A DNA stretch of 64,000 nt from Algicola sp. (GTDB lineage Bacteria; Bacteroidota; Bacteroidia; Flavobacteriales; Flavobacteriaceae). The stretch's first letter is position 1. Each line of letters opens with the position of its first letter. The notes beneath the pieces were generated by a model. The model saw only the letters and a list, made by a program, of their open reading frames with translations, did not search any database and was not told the origin of the DNA. The DNA lies in NCBI GenBank assembly GCA_018222835.1, contig JAAEZN010000002.1:1-64000 (forward strand). The letters run 5' to 3'. The position numbers were made by a program, and so were the translations under genes. Shown piece after piece: positions 27,248-37,475 of the stretch.

Positions 27248-27556
27248 AATATCATCAATCATCAAACAACGATCATTTAATGTACTTAGTATTATGCATG
27301 GGGATTTGTGACTAAAGCTGTAAGAGTGTTTATTTCTATTCATTAAGGATGGTGTACAATTGCTAGAGTTTACTATACTTTAAATAGGGGCTTTGGCGGC
27401 TGCCCTCTTGCACTTCGTTAAATGGGATTGGATATCTGCTTATCCTTTGGATAAAAAGATTTTTAGGCTCTACTCCATGCCTTGGTACTGCCTGTATTTT
27501 TGTTTGCTGAATGTTCGATTATTCATCAGGAGAATTATAATAAGAACATTGGTGCA
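27248..27556. other. Intergenic region
   Basis: This 309-bp stretch holds a possible degenerate fourth GTTAA element near 27416-27440 (CGTTAAATGGGATTGGATAT) and otherwise nothing that can be supported. A TTG-started extension of the following gene (27482) is possible but unlikely. Confidence 0.3.
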
Positions 27557-28642
27557 ATGAACGCATGGCAAATTTTAATACTTTTAATTTCTGTTCAGCT
27601 TTGGTTATTGGCAATTGGCCTCTTCTTTCTAAAAAAGCACGGCATCCTATATGGAAATAGAATCTTATCCTTTTTCTTACTTCTCATAGGATACTCAATT
27701 GTTTCAATGGCATTTTCATGGAACTTGTGCCCCTCCTTATTTTTTATCGATTATGATTTGTCGGCGATTGCCCTATATGGCCCTACCTTTTACTTTTATA
27801 TAAGATACCTAACAACATTTAAAAAAATAACCAGAGACGATCTAGGGCATTTTTTGCCATTTTTTTTTATCATGGTATTTTACATTGTCCAAGCAGTACA
27901 CCGATCCAGGGTATATTATGTAGATGTAACCGATGATATGATTTTTGGTGAGGGACTCAAAATTCTTTTGTCTATAATAATGTTGGGTTATGCCTATCTG
28001 GTCCACTTTAATATGGTAAAACAAACCTATTTCAGTATAGCTTCCATAAAATGGTTGTTCACATTGAATAAGGTATTTGTTCTTTTTGCTTCTGCCATTT
28101 TAATTGCCCAGCTATTGTTTTTTCTTATGCCGAAACAATCCATTATACAGATGTTTTTGTTGGCTTGCATGCTGCCATTATTGGTGCTTTGGACCTATTT
28201 TGGATTAACTAGGCCCTCATCGATGGACAAATGTGCATCAAAGCCCCTACATAATTTAGAAGCTTCCAAAACCTCTGGACTTTCCACAAGTTTTGCCAAT
28301 GAACTGCAAGTGGAGCTGATGGCCCTAATGGAAAATAATAAACCTTACTTAAATGCAGACCTTCAACTGGACGACATTGCACAAATGATGAACATATCCA
28401 GGCATCATGCCTCTCAGTTGATCAATGATTATTGCCACCAAAGTTTTTATGAGTTTGTGAACGGTTATAGGGTTGAGTATGCAAAACATTTATTGTTGGA
28501 TATGAACAAGGCACTTAGTATTGAGGATGTTGCTTTCCAATGTGGGTTTAATAATAGGGTGTCTTTTTATCGCAGTTTTAAAAAATGCGAAGGCGTTTCG
28601 CCAACCGAATTCCGAAGTGAGATTTTTGTAGATAAAAGTTAA
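27557..28642 (+). CDS. Membrane-embedded AraC family regulator (copy 2 of 3)
   Basis: A 361-residue protein from ATG 27557, with about seven hydrophobic segments in residues 1-215 and an AraC domain in residues 265-355 (DDIAQMMNISRHHASQLIND, then IEDVAFQCGFNNRVSFYRSF). It directly precedes the SusC/SusD operon and is the closest candidate for a regulator of it. An upstream TTG (27482) would add 25 residues without the character of a membrane segment, so it is not used. Ligand and targets are unknown. Confidence 0.87.
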   Translation: MNAWQILILLISVQLWLLAIGLFFLKKHGILYGNRILSFFLLLIGYSIVSMAFSWNLCPSLFFIDYDLSAIALYGPTFYFYIRYLTTFKKITRDDLGHFLPFFFIMVFYIVQAVHRSRVYYVDVTDDMIFGEGLKILLSIIMLGYAYLVHFNMVKQTYFSIASIKWLFTLNKVFVLFASAILIAQLLFFLMPKQSIIQMFLLACMLPLLVLWTYFGLTRPSSMDKCASKPLHNLEASKTSGLSTSFANELQVELMALMENNKPYLNADLQLDDIAQMMNISRHHASQLINDYCHQSFYEFVNGYRVEYAKHLLLDMNKALSIEDVAFQCGFNNRVSFYRSFKKCEGVSPTEFRSEIFVDKS

Positions 28643-28901
28643 AGCATGGCAATATCTATCACCAATCTTTGGGAGTTGTTGCTTTCTTATCATTTCCTAT
28701 ATACCAGACCCACAAAATAGTTGCCGACCATAATTTATTTAGTGGTTAGGACCAAGACATACTACTTTGACATCCCTAAAATGTACTTTATGGTTTAATG
28801 ATTCGGCTTATCGTATTAATAAGTTGGATATAATCGGTATTACCACAATGATTTTTATGTAAATCAGGCTGAGAGTGCCATAAATACTGGTGCTTTAAAC
28901 A

Positions 28902-28991
28902 GCATGTTACAATCTGTCAAATGCAGTGTTACATCTTATAAAGGTTTACCAAAGTCCTTTATCAATACCCTTTTTTTGACTCAACAATTGC
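28902..28991 (+). promoter_or_regulatory. 90-bp TGTTAC element, copy 1 (upstream of susC)
   Basis: ATGTTACAA, then 14 bp, then TGTTACATCTTATAA, then TTTACC, ending in CAATTGC. It aligns without gaps over 90 bp with a minus-strand copy upstream of the M61 gene (46636-46725), about three quarters identical, and with the spacing of a third copy near 42679. The two TGTTAC motifs are 22 bp apart, two helical turns, as expected for a dimeric or AraC-type activator. Confidence 0.6.
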
Positions 28992-28994
28992 AAA

Positions 28995-29118
28995 AAGGGC
29001 TGGGCGGGGAATAAGTCTTCAATCATTTACGAACAACAAATATAAAACCATTAAGCTTTGTTCTCATGAATTGATTTTTTGAATTAGCTATCTAAGATGA
29101 TGTCTCAGGCCCACCCTT
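28995..29118 (+). repeat. 124-bp stem-bounded element, copy 1 (leader of susC)
   Basis: The ends AAGGGCTGGGC (28995-29005) and GCCCACCCTT (29109-29118) pair over ten bases with one bulge. Inside is a conserved block (29058-29087) containing TTGTTCTCAT and ATTGATTTTTTGAATTAG. A second copy lies at 42765-42887. It may be the transcribed 5' leader of susC, or a small non-autonomous mobile element. Confidence 0.6.
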
Positions 29119-29162
29119 CTCAATTGAACTAATTCAAATTAATGTTAACAAAAACTAGATTT

Positions 29163-32100
29163 ATGAAATTCAAAATTCGATGCTATGTGGCCATCACGGT
29201 ATTTTTCTTATGCCTAGGGTTACGAGCACAGGAAAAAACAGTGTCAGGAGAAGTGACTGATGCTTCAAATCAGCCCCTGCCAGGGGTTTCTGTAGTTGTT
29301 GTAGGGACAACAACAGGAACACAAACAGATTTTGACGGTAACTACACTATCGCGGTAAGTTTGGGTGATGTGTTGCGTTTTAGTTATCTAGGGCAAAAGA
29401 CAGTCGAAATGACGGTGGGGGCTTCAAACACAATTAATGTGCAGATGGAAGAGGATGCCCAAGCACTCGAAGAAGTCATCGTTACCGCATATGGTACCAG
29501 TACCAAGGAAGCTTTTACTGGTTCCGCTAGTGTAGTAGGTGCCAAAGAACTTTCCATTAGAAACGTAACTTCTCCGGTAGCGGCCATCGAAGGTCGCGCG
29601 ACTGGGGTACAGTTTACCTCTGCACAAGGACCAGGAACTTCTCCGGGGATTGTAATCCGTGGTGTGGGAACCTTGAACGGTGATACCGATCCTTTGTACA
29701 TTGTGGACGGGGTGCAGTTCGAAGGTGAACTGAACACCATCAACCAGGAGGATATCGAATCATTCACTATCCTTAAAGATGCCGCCTCAACATCCCTGTA
29801 TGGTTCCCGTGCGGCAAACGGGGTGGTGATCATCACGACCAAAAGCGGTAAAAAAGGGGGGGTTCAGGTAAACGCCTCCATGCAATACGGATTAGTGAAC
29901 ACTTCCATTCCTTTTTATCCAGAACTTTCCCCTGGCCAGTATTATGAGACCATGTGGGAGGCTTTGAGAAATTCCAGTGCCGGAGGTGGCGATCCTGCTT
30001 TTGCTTCTGCGAACATATACAATGCCTTGGGCTATAACCCGTTCAATGTGCCCAATGATCAAATTGTCGGAACGGACGGACAATTGAATCCCAATGCCAG
30101 TGTGATATATAGTAGCCTTGATTGGTATGACTTTCTTGCTAGAACTGGCGTACGCCAAAACTATAACGTAAACGTTTCTGGGGGAGGTGACGATCATAAG
30201 GTATTCTTCTCCGCTTCCTATCTGGATGAGGAAAGTTATGTGGTCACTTCAGGTTTTGACCGATTGACCACACGATTGAATGCAGAGTTCGACGTGAACG
30301 ACAAGTTGACCATTGGGGGTAGTGCCAATTTGGCAATTACCGAAGCTATGGCACCAAGTTCAGCAGGTACCGGAAGTATTGTGAATCCATTTGGTTTTGC
30401 CAAAAATATTGGTTCTGTTTATCCGGTATATGTCAACGATCTTGAGGGTAACATTGTAAGGGATGTCAATGGAGGTCCCGTGTTTGATAGTGGTGAAGGC
30501 TTTCCAGAATATAACATCGGTTCCAGACCCATCAGCCAGGGACGTCATGCGCTCCAGGAGCTTTTGCTGAACGATATGCGGGATAGGGACAATACCTATG
30601 GTTTCCGTTTCTTTGCCGAGCAAGAGATCTTAGATGGGCTGAGCCTGCGGTTGAACTATGGTAGGGATATTAATGAAGGGTTGGCGAAACGGTATGAAAA
30701 TGCCGTAATCGGGGATGCACAGCCCGATGGTCGATATAGGGAAGTACGCAGCAGAAGACAGGTGGAGAACTTCAACCAGATCATTACATATGTGAAGAGC
30801 TTCGGTGATCACAATCTGGACATAACAGCGGGTCATGAAAGTTTTGACAGGACATTTTCATCCAATAATGGAATGTCCATTTTACAGGCCGCTAGTGGAA
30901 TCTATGAGTTCGATAATTTCTCCAGTATTGTTTCGCTTGGAGGATCCACCACGCGTAAAAGTATTGAAGGCTATTTCTCTAGGGTTAACTATAACTACAA
31001 GAACAAGTACTATATCAGCGGTTCTGTGCGACGTGATGGTTCCTCAGTATTCGACGCCGATACCCGTTGGGGTACGTTCTACTCAGTAGGTGGTTCTTGG
31101 AGAATTGACCAAGAAAACTTCTTGCAGGATTCCAATGTAATCAATCAATTAAAATTAAGGGCTTCTTATGGAGAGGTAGGTAACGATGATCTATTGGATT
31201 TCTTCCTTTCGCAGGCTAGATTTTCGATTACCGCCAATGCAGGGGATCCAGCTATCATTTACACCGATATAGGTAACCCCAACTTACAATGGGAAACTAT
31301 CGAAAACTTTGATGTAGCCTTGGAGTTCACCTTGTTCAATAACTTTTTGGACGGTTCCGTGGAGTACTATAAGAGAAATTCCTCTGAGCTTCTTTATAAT
31401 CTACCAATCGCACCAAGTAATGGTCTGAACGAAGTTCCCGTGAACGTAGGGGATATGTTCAACTCCGGTTGGGAAATAGCATTGACGGCCAATTTATTCA
31501 ATAAATCGGATTTTAGATGGAACGTAACCTTGCAGGCCTCGACCTTCAAGAACGAAATCACCAGCTTGCCTTCTCCATTTGTGGAAGATGAACAACGATG
31601 GGATGTGGGACGTTCAAGGTTTGATTTCTACTTATTGCGAACCGCTGGGGTTGATCCAGAAACGGGGGACCAGTTGTTCCTTCAGTATGAATTGGACGAC
31701 AACGGAAACAGTGTTCCCGTGTTGGATGCCAACGGTGACATCGCCACGACTAGCGACTGGCAGGATACGGAGCGTGCCTACACAGGTGACAGCTCCATCC
31801 CCGACCTATTGGGATCTATTGCCAACAGCATCAGCTATAAAGGATTCTCATTTGATTTCTTGATCAACTACGGTATCGGCGGTAGCGTGTTGGACAATGG
31901 ATACGCTGCCATGATGCACAGTGGAAACTATGGTCGCTCCTTGCACCCTGATATTTTGAGGGCATGGAGACAACCTGGTGACATCACCGATGTTCCAAGA
32001 ATGGAAAACGGTAACCCTAACTTGGTGAGAAGACAATCCGAACGTTTCCTGACGGATGCATCGTTCTGGGCACTGCGCAACGTGAACTTCGGCTACACCT

Positions 32101-32285
32101 TCGACAGCAAGATCGCCAACCAACTTGGTCTTGACCAATTGAGAGTTTCCCTTACCGGTGAAAACCTATACACCCAGAGCGAGCGAAAAGGACTCAACCC
32201 ACAGTTCAACCTAGCAGGTACAGGGGAAGGCAATGATTTTAATCCTGCACGAATTATTTCATTGGGATTGAACGTAACTTTTTAA
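29163..32285 (+). CDS. SusC/RagA-family TonB-linked outer-membrane receptor
   Basis: A 1040-residue outer-membrane transporter from ATG 29163 (an in-frame ATG at 29142 adds 7 residues before the signal peptide). After the signal peptide (ending LGLRAQ) comes a carboxypeptidase-like regulatory domain (VSGEVTDASNQPLPGVSVVV), a TonB-box-like LEEVIVTAYG, the plug with the SusC signature (LYIVDGVQF, KDAASTSLYGSRAANGVVIITT) and a barrel ending in LGLNVTF. With the SusD partner it imports oligomers across the outer membrane. Neighbouring genes are peptidases rather than glycosidases, so peptides are a likelier substrate than glycans. Confidence 0.95.
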   Translation: MKFKIRCYVAITVFFLCLGLRAQEKTVSGEVTDASNQPLPGVSVVVVGTTTGTQTDFDGNYTIAVSLGDVLRFSYLGQKTVEMTVGASNTINVQMEEDAQALEEVIVTAYGTSTKEAFTGSASVVGAKELSIRNVTSPVAAIEGRATGVQFTSAQGPGTSPGIVIRGVGTLNGDTDPLYIVDGVQFEGELNTINQEDIESFTILKDAASTSLYGSRAANGVVIITTKSGKKGGVQVNASMQYGLVNTSIPFYPELSPGQYYETMWEALRNSSAGGGDPAFASANIYNALGYNPFNVPNDQIVGTDGQLNPNASVIYSSLDWYDFLARTGVRQNYNVNVSGGGDDHKVFFSASYLDEESYVVTSGFDRLTTRLNAEFDVNDKLTIGGSANLAITEAMAPSSAGTGSIVNPFGFAKNIGSVYPVYVNDLEGNIVRDVNGGPVFDSGEGFPEYNIGSRPISQGRHALQELLLNDMRDRDNTYGFRFFAEQEILDGLSLRLNYGRDINEGLAKRYENAVIGDAQPDGRYREVRSRRQVENFNQIITYVKSFGDHNLDITAGHESFDRTFSSNNGMSILQAASGIYEFDNFSSIVSLGGSTTRKSIEGYFSRVNYNYKNKYYISGSVRRDGSSVFDADTRWGTFYSVGGSWRIDQENFLQDSNVINQLKLRASYGEVGNDDLLDFFLSQARFSITANAGDPAIIYTDIGNPNLQWETIENFDVALEFTLFNNFLDGSVEYYKRNSSELLYNLPIAPSNGLNEVPVNVGDMFNSGWEIALTANLFNKSDFRWNVTLQASTFKNEITSLPSPFVEDEQRWDVGRSRFDFYLLRTAGVDPETGDQLFLQYELDDNGNSVPVLDANGDIATTSDWQDTERAYTGDSSIPDLLGSIANSISYKGFSFDFLINYGIGGSVLDNGYAAMMHSGNYGRSLHPDILRAWRQPGDITDVPRMENGNPNLVRRQSERFLTDASFWALRNVNFGYTFDSKIANQLGLDQLRVSLTGENLYTQSERKGLNPQFNLAGTGEGNDFNPARIISLGLNVTF

Positions 32286-32294
32286 AAAATTCAA

Positions 32295-33962
32295 ATGATG
32301 TTAAGAAAAATAAATATACTGTTACTGGCCTTCCTAGGGATCGCCATAACTTCATGCGACGACGACTTTTTGGAAACAACGCCCACGGATGCCATTTCTG
32401 CCTCCGATGCGTTGGCCAATGAGGACAACATGCAGCTGATATTGAACGGGCTGCACCGTGGACTGTTCTCACAATCACAGGCCATATTCCCTGGGGGTGA
32501 TGATTCAAGGGCGAACAATCACTATTGGGTGCCACTGGGTGATAATCTTACAGGTGGGTTGATACATTCTGCCAATGCCAATAACTTGGGTTGGAGAACG
32601 GAGATGCAGTGGAACTCCCATACGGATCAGACCTCATTTACCTGCGAGTTGTTGTGGTACCACAGGTACAACATCATCTTGGGGGCCAACCTATTGATTA
32701 ACAGGGGTACCGACGGTACTTTGGTGGAGTCACCACAATTGAACGAAATTTTGGGACAGGCCTACACCTATCGGGCCTACGCCTATCTTTCTTTGGTGCA
32801 ACATTACGCTAAAGGCTACTTGATCGGTAATCCGGCCAGTGACCCAGGTGTACCATTGTTATTTTCTTCCGAGTCTCCCTTTACCAGTGAAGCAAGATCT
32901 ACTGTTCAGGAAATTTATAACCAGATTGAGTCCGATATTGCTACTGCAATAGAACATTTCGAGAACGGAACGGGAAGACCTAGTGGAGGTGCGGAGACCA
33001 AATCACAACTGAATATCGATGTTGCTTATGGTCTTTTGGCTCGTACGGCATTATCCAAGGGTGACTGGCAAACAGCTGCGGATGCTGCAGTAATGGCACG
33101 TCAAAACTATCCGATAATGGGCGAAGAGGATTGGAAGTCAGGTTTTAACTCCAATAATCTTTCCGAGGTAATTTGGGGAAGCAATGTAATCACAGCTGAG
33201 ACCACTTATTTTAGATCGTATTTTTACCTAACAACAAATACTTTCAACGGTGCCCAGATCAGAAATAATCCAAAAATAGCCGATAGAAGATTGGTAGATG
33301 CCATTCCGACTACGGACTATAGAAAAGATGTATTCTTGCCCGATGCCCCGAATACCAATAGTTCTGCGGCAAACAATCAGGGAGGACTTGATCCGAATAC
33401 TGGCTTGCCTAGGGATCCCAATTATGCCAATAATTTGGGAGAGTACAATGCCAGAAGAGCGGAAATCAATGCCATCTATGGTATTAACAATGCTTTTAAT
33501 CAACACCCGTACATGCACTTTAAGTTAAAGAATGCCAATCCAGGTTCTACAGACCCCGATGATGTGATTTATATGCGTTCTTCCGAAATGTATCTTATAG
33601 AGGCAGAGGCCAAGACTATGATGAACGATATTTCTGGTGCCCAAGACGCATTGAGACCATTGGGAGAGGAACGTGATAGTGCATATGACGTTACCGTTTA
33701 CAATACCCAAGAGGCTATGATGGAACACATCAAGTTCCAAAGAAGGCTGGAATTGTGGGGTGAAGGTTTCGGTTATACAGATCATATACGATGGGATGAA
33801 GGAATCGATCATGCGGCTGATGGAGGCTCTGGAGCTTCAGCTGTTTTATATCAAGAGGCATTTCAAGTGGAACGCCCATCGTTGAATGATGATTGGATTT
33901 TTAAAATTCCACAAGCCGAGTTGGATGCTAACCCCAACTTATCACCTGCAGATCAAAATTGA
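32295..33962 (+). CDS. SusD/RagB-family surface lipoprotein
   Basis: The 555-residue protein has a lipobox ITSC (Cys21) followed by DDDF, the acidic signal for surface exposure in Bacteroidota. The N terminus (FLETTPTDAISASDALANED) and C terminus (RRLELWGEGFGYTDHIRWDEG, WIFKIPQAELDANP) are typical of SusD, and the TPR-like helices around YTYRAYAYLSLVQHYAKGY form its scaffold. It starts 9 bp after susC and forms the lid and binding subunit of the importer. A perfect-palindrome terminator follows, so the transcript probably ends here. Confidence 0.95.
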   Translation: MMLRKINILLLAFLGIAITSCDDDFLETTPTDAISASDALANEDNMQLILNGLHRGLFSQSQAIFPGGDDSRANNHYWVPLGDNLTGGLIHSANANNLGWRTEMQWNSHTDQTSFTCELLWYHRYNIILGANLLINRGTDGTLVESPQLNEILGQAYTYRAYAYLSLVQHYAKGYLIGNPASDPGVPLLFSSESPFTSEARSTVQEIYNQIESDIATAIEHFENGTGRPSGGAETKSQLNIDVAYGLLARTALSKGDWQTAADAAVMARQNYPIMGEEDWKSGFNSNNLSEVIWGSNVITAETTYFRSYFYLTTNTFNGAQIRNNPKIADRRLVDAIPTTDYRKDVFLPDAPNTNSSAANNQGGLDPNTGLPRDPNYANNLGEYNARRAEINAIYGINNAFNQHPYMHFKLKNANPGSTDPDDVIYMRSSEMYLIEAEAKTMMNDISGAQDALRPLGEERDSAYDVTVYNTQEAMMEHIKFQRRLELWGEGFGYTDHIRWDEGIDHAADGGSGASAVLYQEAFQVERPSLNDDWIFKIPQAELDANPNLSPADQN

Positions 33963-34034
33963 TGATCCTTTATACAACATTGGTTTTATAGTTAGTGTTG
34001 TAAAAAACTGATTCGAGTGTTTAATTTGTTTAGA

Positions 34035-34064
34035 AGCCCTTCATCCTAGGATGAAGGGCTTTTT
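34035..34064 (+). terminator. Intrinsic terminator after susD
   Basis: A 26-bp perfect palindrome (34035-34060, arm AGCCCTTCATCCT) followed by TTTT. It separates the SusC/SusD transcript from the following DUF5916 gene. Confidence 0.85.
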
Positions 34065-34184
34065 ATATGGGTATTCAAACCCTGTGCCATATCAATTACT
34101 ATTGTTGGGTTTAAATATCGATCCTATTTGCTTATTTCCATAAGCTATGGAACTGGATTGTTTTGCGTTTCATGCCAGTGGAAC

Positions 34185-34210
34185 TAAAAATGGGAAACCG
34201 TTCCATTTTT
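34185..34210 (+). other. AT-rich hairpin
   Basis: AAAAATGG pairs with CCATTTTT around a short loop, with a T-run at its 3' side. It could be a second, weaker terminator or part of the promoter region of the DUF5916 gene. Confidence 0.35.
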
Positions 34211-34219
34211 AATGCTCAG

Positions 34220-34250
34220 TGTTAATTATCGTTAAATCAAGTTCTGATTT
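34220..34250 (+). promoter_or_regulatory. Phased GTTAA element, copy C (upstream of DUF5916 gene)
   Basis: GTT half-sites begin at 34221, 34231 and 34241 (GTTAATTATC, GTTAAATCAA, GTTCTGATTT), spaced 10 and 10 bp. It matches copies A and B and lies 125 bp upstream of the start at 34375. Confidence 0.5.
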
Positions 34251-34374
34251 CGGTATTTACGGAAATCAGGACGACTCCAGATGGATTTCGAGATAGGTTT
34301 GTTCAAAACAATGGACAGATAGTGGCTTCTATGAACAAGGTAGGGATTGGACAGCTAATCTATTAGGAGATAAT

Positions 34375-36585
34375 ATGTGCAAATTAAGAGTATATCAATG
34401 CTTCATTTGGTTCAACCTTTTGTGTTGCGTGCAATGGGTATATGCCTTTCAGCAGGATACCAGAGTGGCATTCCGATATCCTATTACAGAAAAACATACT
34501 ACCATCAAGGTAGATGGGATAGTCGATAAGGGAGAATGGGAAGACTATGTCCTCATCGATACCTTGTACAATCACGACCCCAGTGATCAAGGTTTGGCCG
34601 CTTTCAGAACAGAAATCAAATTGACTTTTGATGCGAATCAACTATATGTATTTGCCAAACTATATGACGATGGGGAAAGAGTGATTCAGTCGCTCCAAAG
34701 GGATTCGGACAATTCACAATGGGAGAGTGATTCTTTCACTGTAGTTATAGACCCCATCAACAAGAAGCAGGGCGGAATCTTGGTTGGTGTTAACGCCGGA
34801 GGTGCGAGAGTTGATGGGAGTCTTTTGGTGGAGCCGGGAAGAACGACGTATTCGGACACGTGGGACACCCAATGGAAATCGGCTACCAAGCAGTACGATA
34901 CCCATTGGGTTTTGGAAATTGCTATTCCATTTAATAGCCTACGTTATAATAACGACAACTTGGAATGGGGAATCAATTTTATTCGAGGACATAAAGCCCA
35001 AAATTTTTATTATACATGGACACCATTTCCCTTGAATTTTAATGGTGTTGATGTTAACTATATGGGTACACTGGTATGGCCGCAAGTCCCAGAGGCCAAT
35101 AATCCCATTGCGTTTCTCAAACCCTACCTTACGGCAAGTGCCATTAAGGATAACGACCTTGATCTTGGTGAAACAGTATCTATGGATGGTGGATTGGATA
35201 TCAAGGTGCCTATAACCAAATCCTTGAATGCCGATGTGGCCCTAAATCCAGATTTCTCCAATGCAGATGTTGATCAAGAGATTACCAATATTACCCGTTT
35301 TGATATTTCATTACCGGAACAGCGGGAATTTTTTCTTGAGAACGCAGATATATTTTCCAATTTCGGCAGCTATTCCATCTTTCCTTTCTTTTCAAGAAGG
35401 ATAGGCTTGGAAACTCCTATTTTGTATGGAGCCCGCATTACAGGAAACCTTTCCGGGAACCTTCGTGTTGGGGTGATGAACGTCCAGACCCAAAAGGATG
35501 TGGATATAAGTGCACAAAACTATACTGTGGCTGCTTTTAATCATAAAGTGATGAGCAGGTCCCAGCTGAGGGGGCTATTTGTAAACAGACAAGAGATAGG
35601 TGTTGATTCCATCAATGATTATGCAAGGAACTTTGGCGGGGAGTTTACCTTCATCTCAAAGAAAGGAAATTTAAACACTACCATAAAATATCACGGTTCC
35701 GTGACCGATTCAAAGGAAAAAGGTTCCTATTTCGGAATTAATGGCGGGTATTCCACCAGGCGTTTTAGGGCCGGGTGGACATTGGATGTTTTGGGCAAAG
35801 ATTATCGAGCCGATGTAGGTTTTACGCCACGTCTGTTTAATTACGATGCAGAGGCAGAATCGGTCGTAAGAAAGGGGTATATTTTTGTGAATCCCTTTGT
35901 GACCTACAAGTTTTTTTCAAAGGAGGAACAGAGTAAGCTTATTTTTCAAGGGTTCAGATTTTATCATAATATGTTTTTCAATCCAGATGGAAGTCTTAAT
36001 GAGCGGGATAACAATCTGGCCTATGATATCTTCTTTAAAAATACCTCTAGATTCACCCTAATGGGCACTAATAATGAGGTGAATTTGAACGTTCCGACCA
36101 ACTTTTTGGGAACAGAGTTCGATAATCTTCCCGTTGCCAATTATGGTTTTTGGAACGGTATTGTTAGCTATAGTTCCGATGTGAGGAGGAAATTTACCCA
36201 TACAACCTCCTTGACCTATGGTGAATTCTATAACGGTAATCGATTTTCTTCCAGTCTTTCAGGATCTATTCGATTTAGCTATTGGGCCAATATGGGGGTA
36301 ACCTACGATTACAATAATATATCCTTACCGGAAAATTATGGAAATCGCAATTTCCATTTGTTGCGCATTCGGGCCGCCATCAGTTTTACCAATAATCTAT
36401 TTTTCAACAATGTTGTACAGTATAATACCCAAAGCCAAAATTTCAGCGTGTTCTCCAAGTTACAATGGCGATATGCACCGCTTTCGGATGCTTTCCTCAT
36501 ATACAATCAAAACAATGACACCAACGGATTTGACCTAACAAACAGGTCGATCATTCTAAAATTGACATATCGTTTTGCTGTATAA
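34375..36585 (+). CDS. DUF5916 outer-membrane protein with N-terminal CBM9-like domain
   Basis: A 736-residue protein. Residues about 1-26 form a signal peptide (LLCCVQWVYAFQ). Residues about 30-230 form a CBM9-like jelly roll (IKVDGIVDKGEWEDY, WESDSFTVVIDP, LEIAIPFNSLRY, WGINFIRG). The rest, from NADVALNPDFSNADVDQ and SLPEQREFFLENADIF onward, is the DUF5916 barrel ending with an aromatic-rich C terminus. The family is widespread in Bacteroidota next to SusCD and peptidase genes; its role is not established. It is followed 15 bp later by a trypsin-like protease gene, indicating one transcript. Confidence 0.88.
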   Translation: MCKLRVYQCFIWFNLLCCVQWVYAFQQDTRVAFRYPITEKHTTIKVDGIVDKGEWEDYVLIDTLYNHDPSDQGLAAFRTEIKLTFDANQLYVFAKLYDDGERVIQSLQRDSDNSQWESDSFTVVIDPINKKQGGILVGVNAGGARVDGSLLVEPGRTTYSDTWDTQWKSATKQYDTHWVLEIAIPFNSLRYNNDNLEWGINFIRGHKAQNFYYTWTPFPLNFNGVDVNYMGTLVWPQVPEANNPIAFLKPYLTASAIKDNDLDLGETVSMDGGLDIKVPITKSLNADVALNPDFSNADVDQEITNITRFDISLPEQREFFLENADIFSNFGSYSIFPFFSRRIGLETPILYGARITGNLSGNLRVGVMNVQTQKDVDISAQNYTVAAFNHKVMSRSQLRGLFVNRQEIGVDSINDYARNFGGEFTFISKKGNLNTTIKYHGSVTDSKEKGSYFGINGGYSTRRFRAGWTLDVLGKDYRADVGFTPRLFNYDAEAESVVRKGYIFVNPFVTYKFFSKEEQSKLIFQGFRFYHNMFFNPDGSLNERDNNLAYDIFFKNTSRFTLMGTNNEVNLNVPTNFLGTEFDNLPVANYGFWNGIVSYSSDVRRKFTHTTSLTYGEFYNGNRFSSSLSGSIRFSYWANMGVTYDYNNISLPENYGNRNFHLLRIRAAISFTNNLFFNNVVQYNTQSQNFSVFSKLQWRYAPLSDAFLIYNQNNDTNGFDLTNRSIILKLTYRFAV

Positions 36586-36600
36586 TAAAACCCAATTCGA

Positions 36601-37323
36601 ATGAGAAGAACAATCGTATTGTTTTTACTATGCCTACTGGTGTCCAAATGGTCTGTGGCCCAACTTGATTCAGTATTGGTGTGTGATGTGAAATTTAAGA
36701 CATCAAAGTTTGACAATGGCCATGCCGGAAGTGGTTTTTTGGTAAAATACGATAAAAAGGTATATGCCTGTACCGCAAAGCATGTACTGTTTTTTGCCAA
36801 AACCGAAAATATGAAAACCATAAGCTTTGGAAACGATTTAAAGTCTTGGTCCTTTATTTCAAAGAAGAACCCCGATATTAAGTTGCTAGCCGGGAAACTT
36901 ATCAATGAGAATAAAGAGGAGCCGCTTGCCATGCCCCCCAACGGAGATTGGTTGGTCTTTGAGACCATGGGGGAAATTCCGGACGGACTCCATCTTTTTG
37001 ATTTGAGAACCAACTCATTGGAAATCGGGGAGCGTCTTTACTTCATGGGGTATCCGTATGGAAGCAACGTCCCGATAAAAGTGGAGGGAAGATTCAAAGG
37101 ATATACAGAAACCGGAAATTTAAGTTTAGATGTACCGAAAGGCACCTATAATGGCTGCAGCGGAGGGCCTGTTTTTGATCGGCAAGGCCTGCTGGTTGGC
37201 CTGGTCTCCATGGGTTATATTGACCAAACAACCGATTCCATGGTATTTGAGCCTGCATCGGTCGAATATTTTAAAAAAACAATAGTAAAAATAACAATCC
37301 ATGAAAATCAAACGGAATCATAG
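36601..37323 (+). CDS. Trypsin-like serine protease, secreted
   Basis: A 240-residue protein with signal peptide ending WSVAQ (residue 21). A chymotrypsin-fold catalytic triad is visible: His61 in TAKHV, Asp116 in GDWLVFE and Ser187 in NGCSGGPVF. No PDZ domain is present, unlike DegP-type proteases. It lies in the same transcript as the DUF5916 gene. It probably acts in the periplasm or at the surface and fits the peptidase theme of the region; the substrate is unknown. Confidence 0.82.
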   Translation: MRRTIVLFLLCLLVSKWSVAQLDSVLVCDVKFKTSKFDNGHAGSGFLVKYDKKVYACTAKHVLFFAKTENMKTISFGNDLKSWSFISKKNPDIKLLAGKLINENKEEPLAMPPNGDWLVFETMGEIPDGLHLFDLRTNSLEIGERLYFMGYPYGSNVPIKVEGRFKGYTETGNLSLDVPKGTYNGCSGGPVFDRQGLLVGLVSMGYIDQTTDSMVFEPASVEYFKKTIVKITIHENQTES

Positions 37324-37475
37324 CTTATGGAAGAGGACAAGTTTAATCTTGTTTACCGTATTGATCAACGGAAGTCTTTTTGAACAAAAAACGGAATATT
37401 ATATACACTTGTGTATAGGTGCATAAGGAATACCTGTAATATTTGAACAATCGACAATCCCATTAAAAGATATAT

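Larger units (their letters stand above)
28643..29141. other. Regulatory region of the SusC/SusD operon
   Basis: The 499-bp gene-free region contains the 90-bp TGTTAC element (28902-28991) followed at once by the stem-bounded 124-bp leader element (28995-29118). The upstream half (28643-28900) shows nothing recognisable. Confidence 0.55.
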
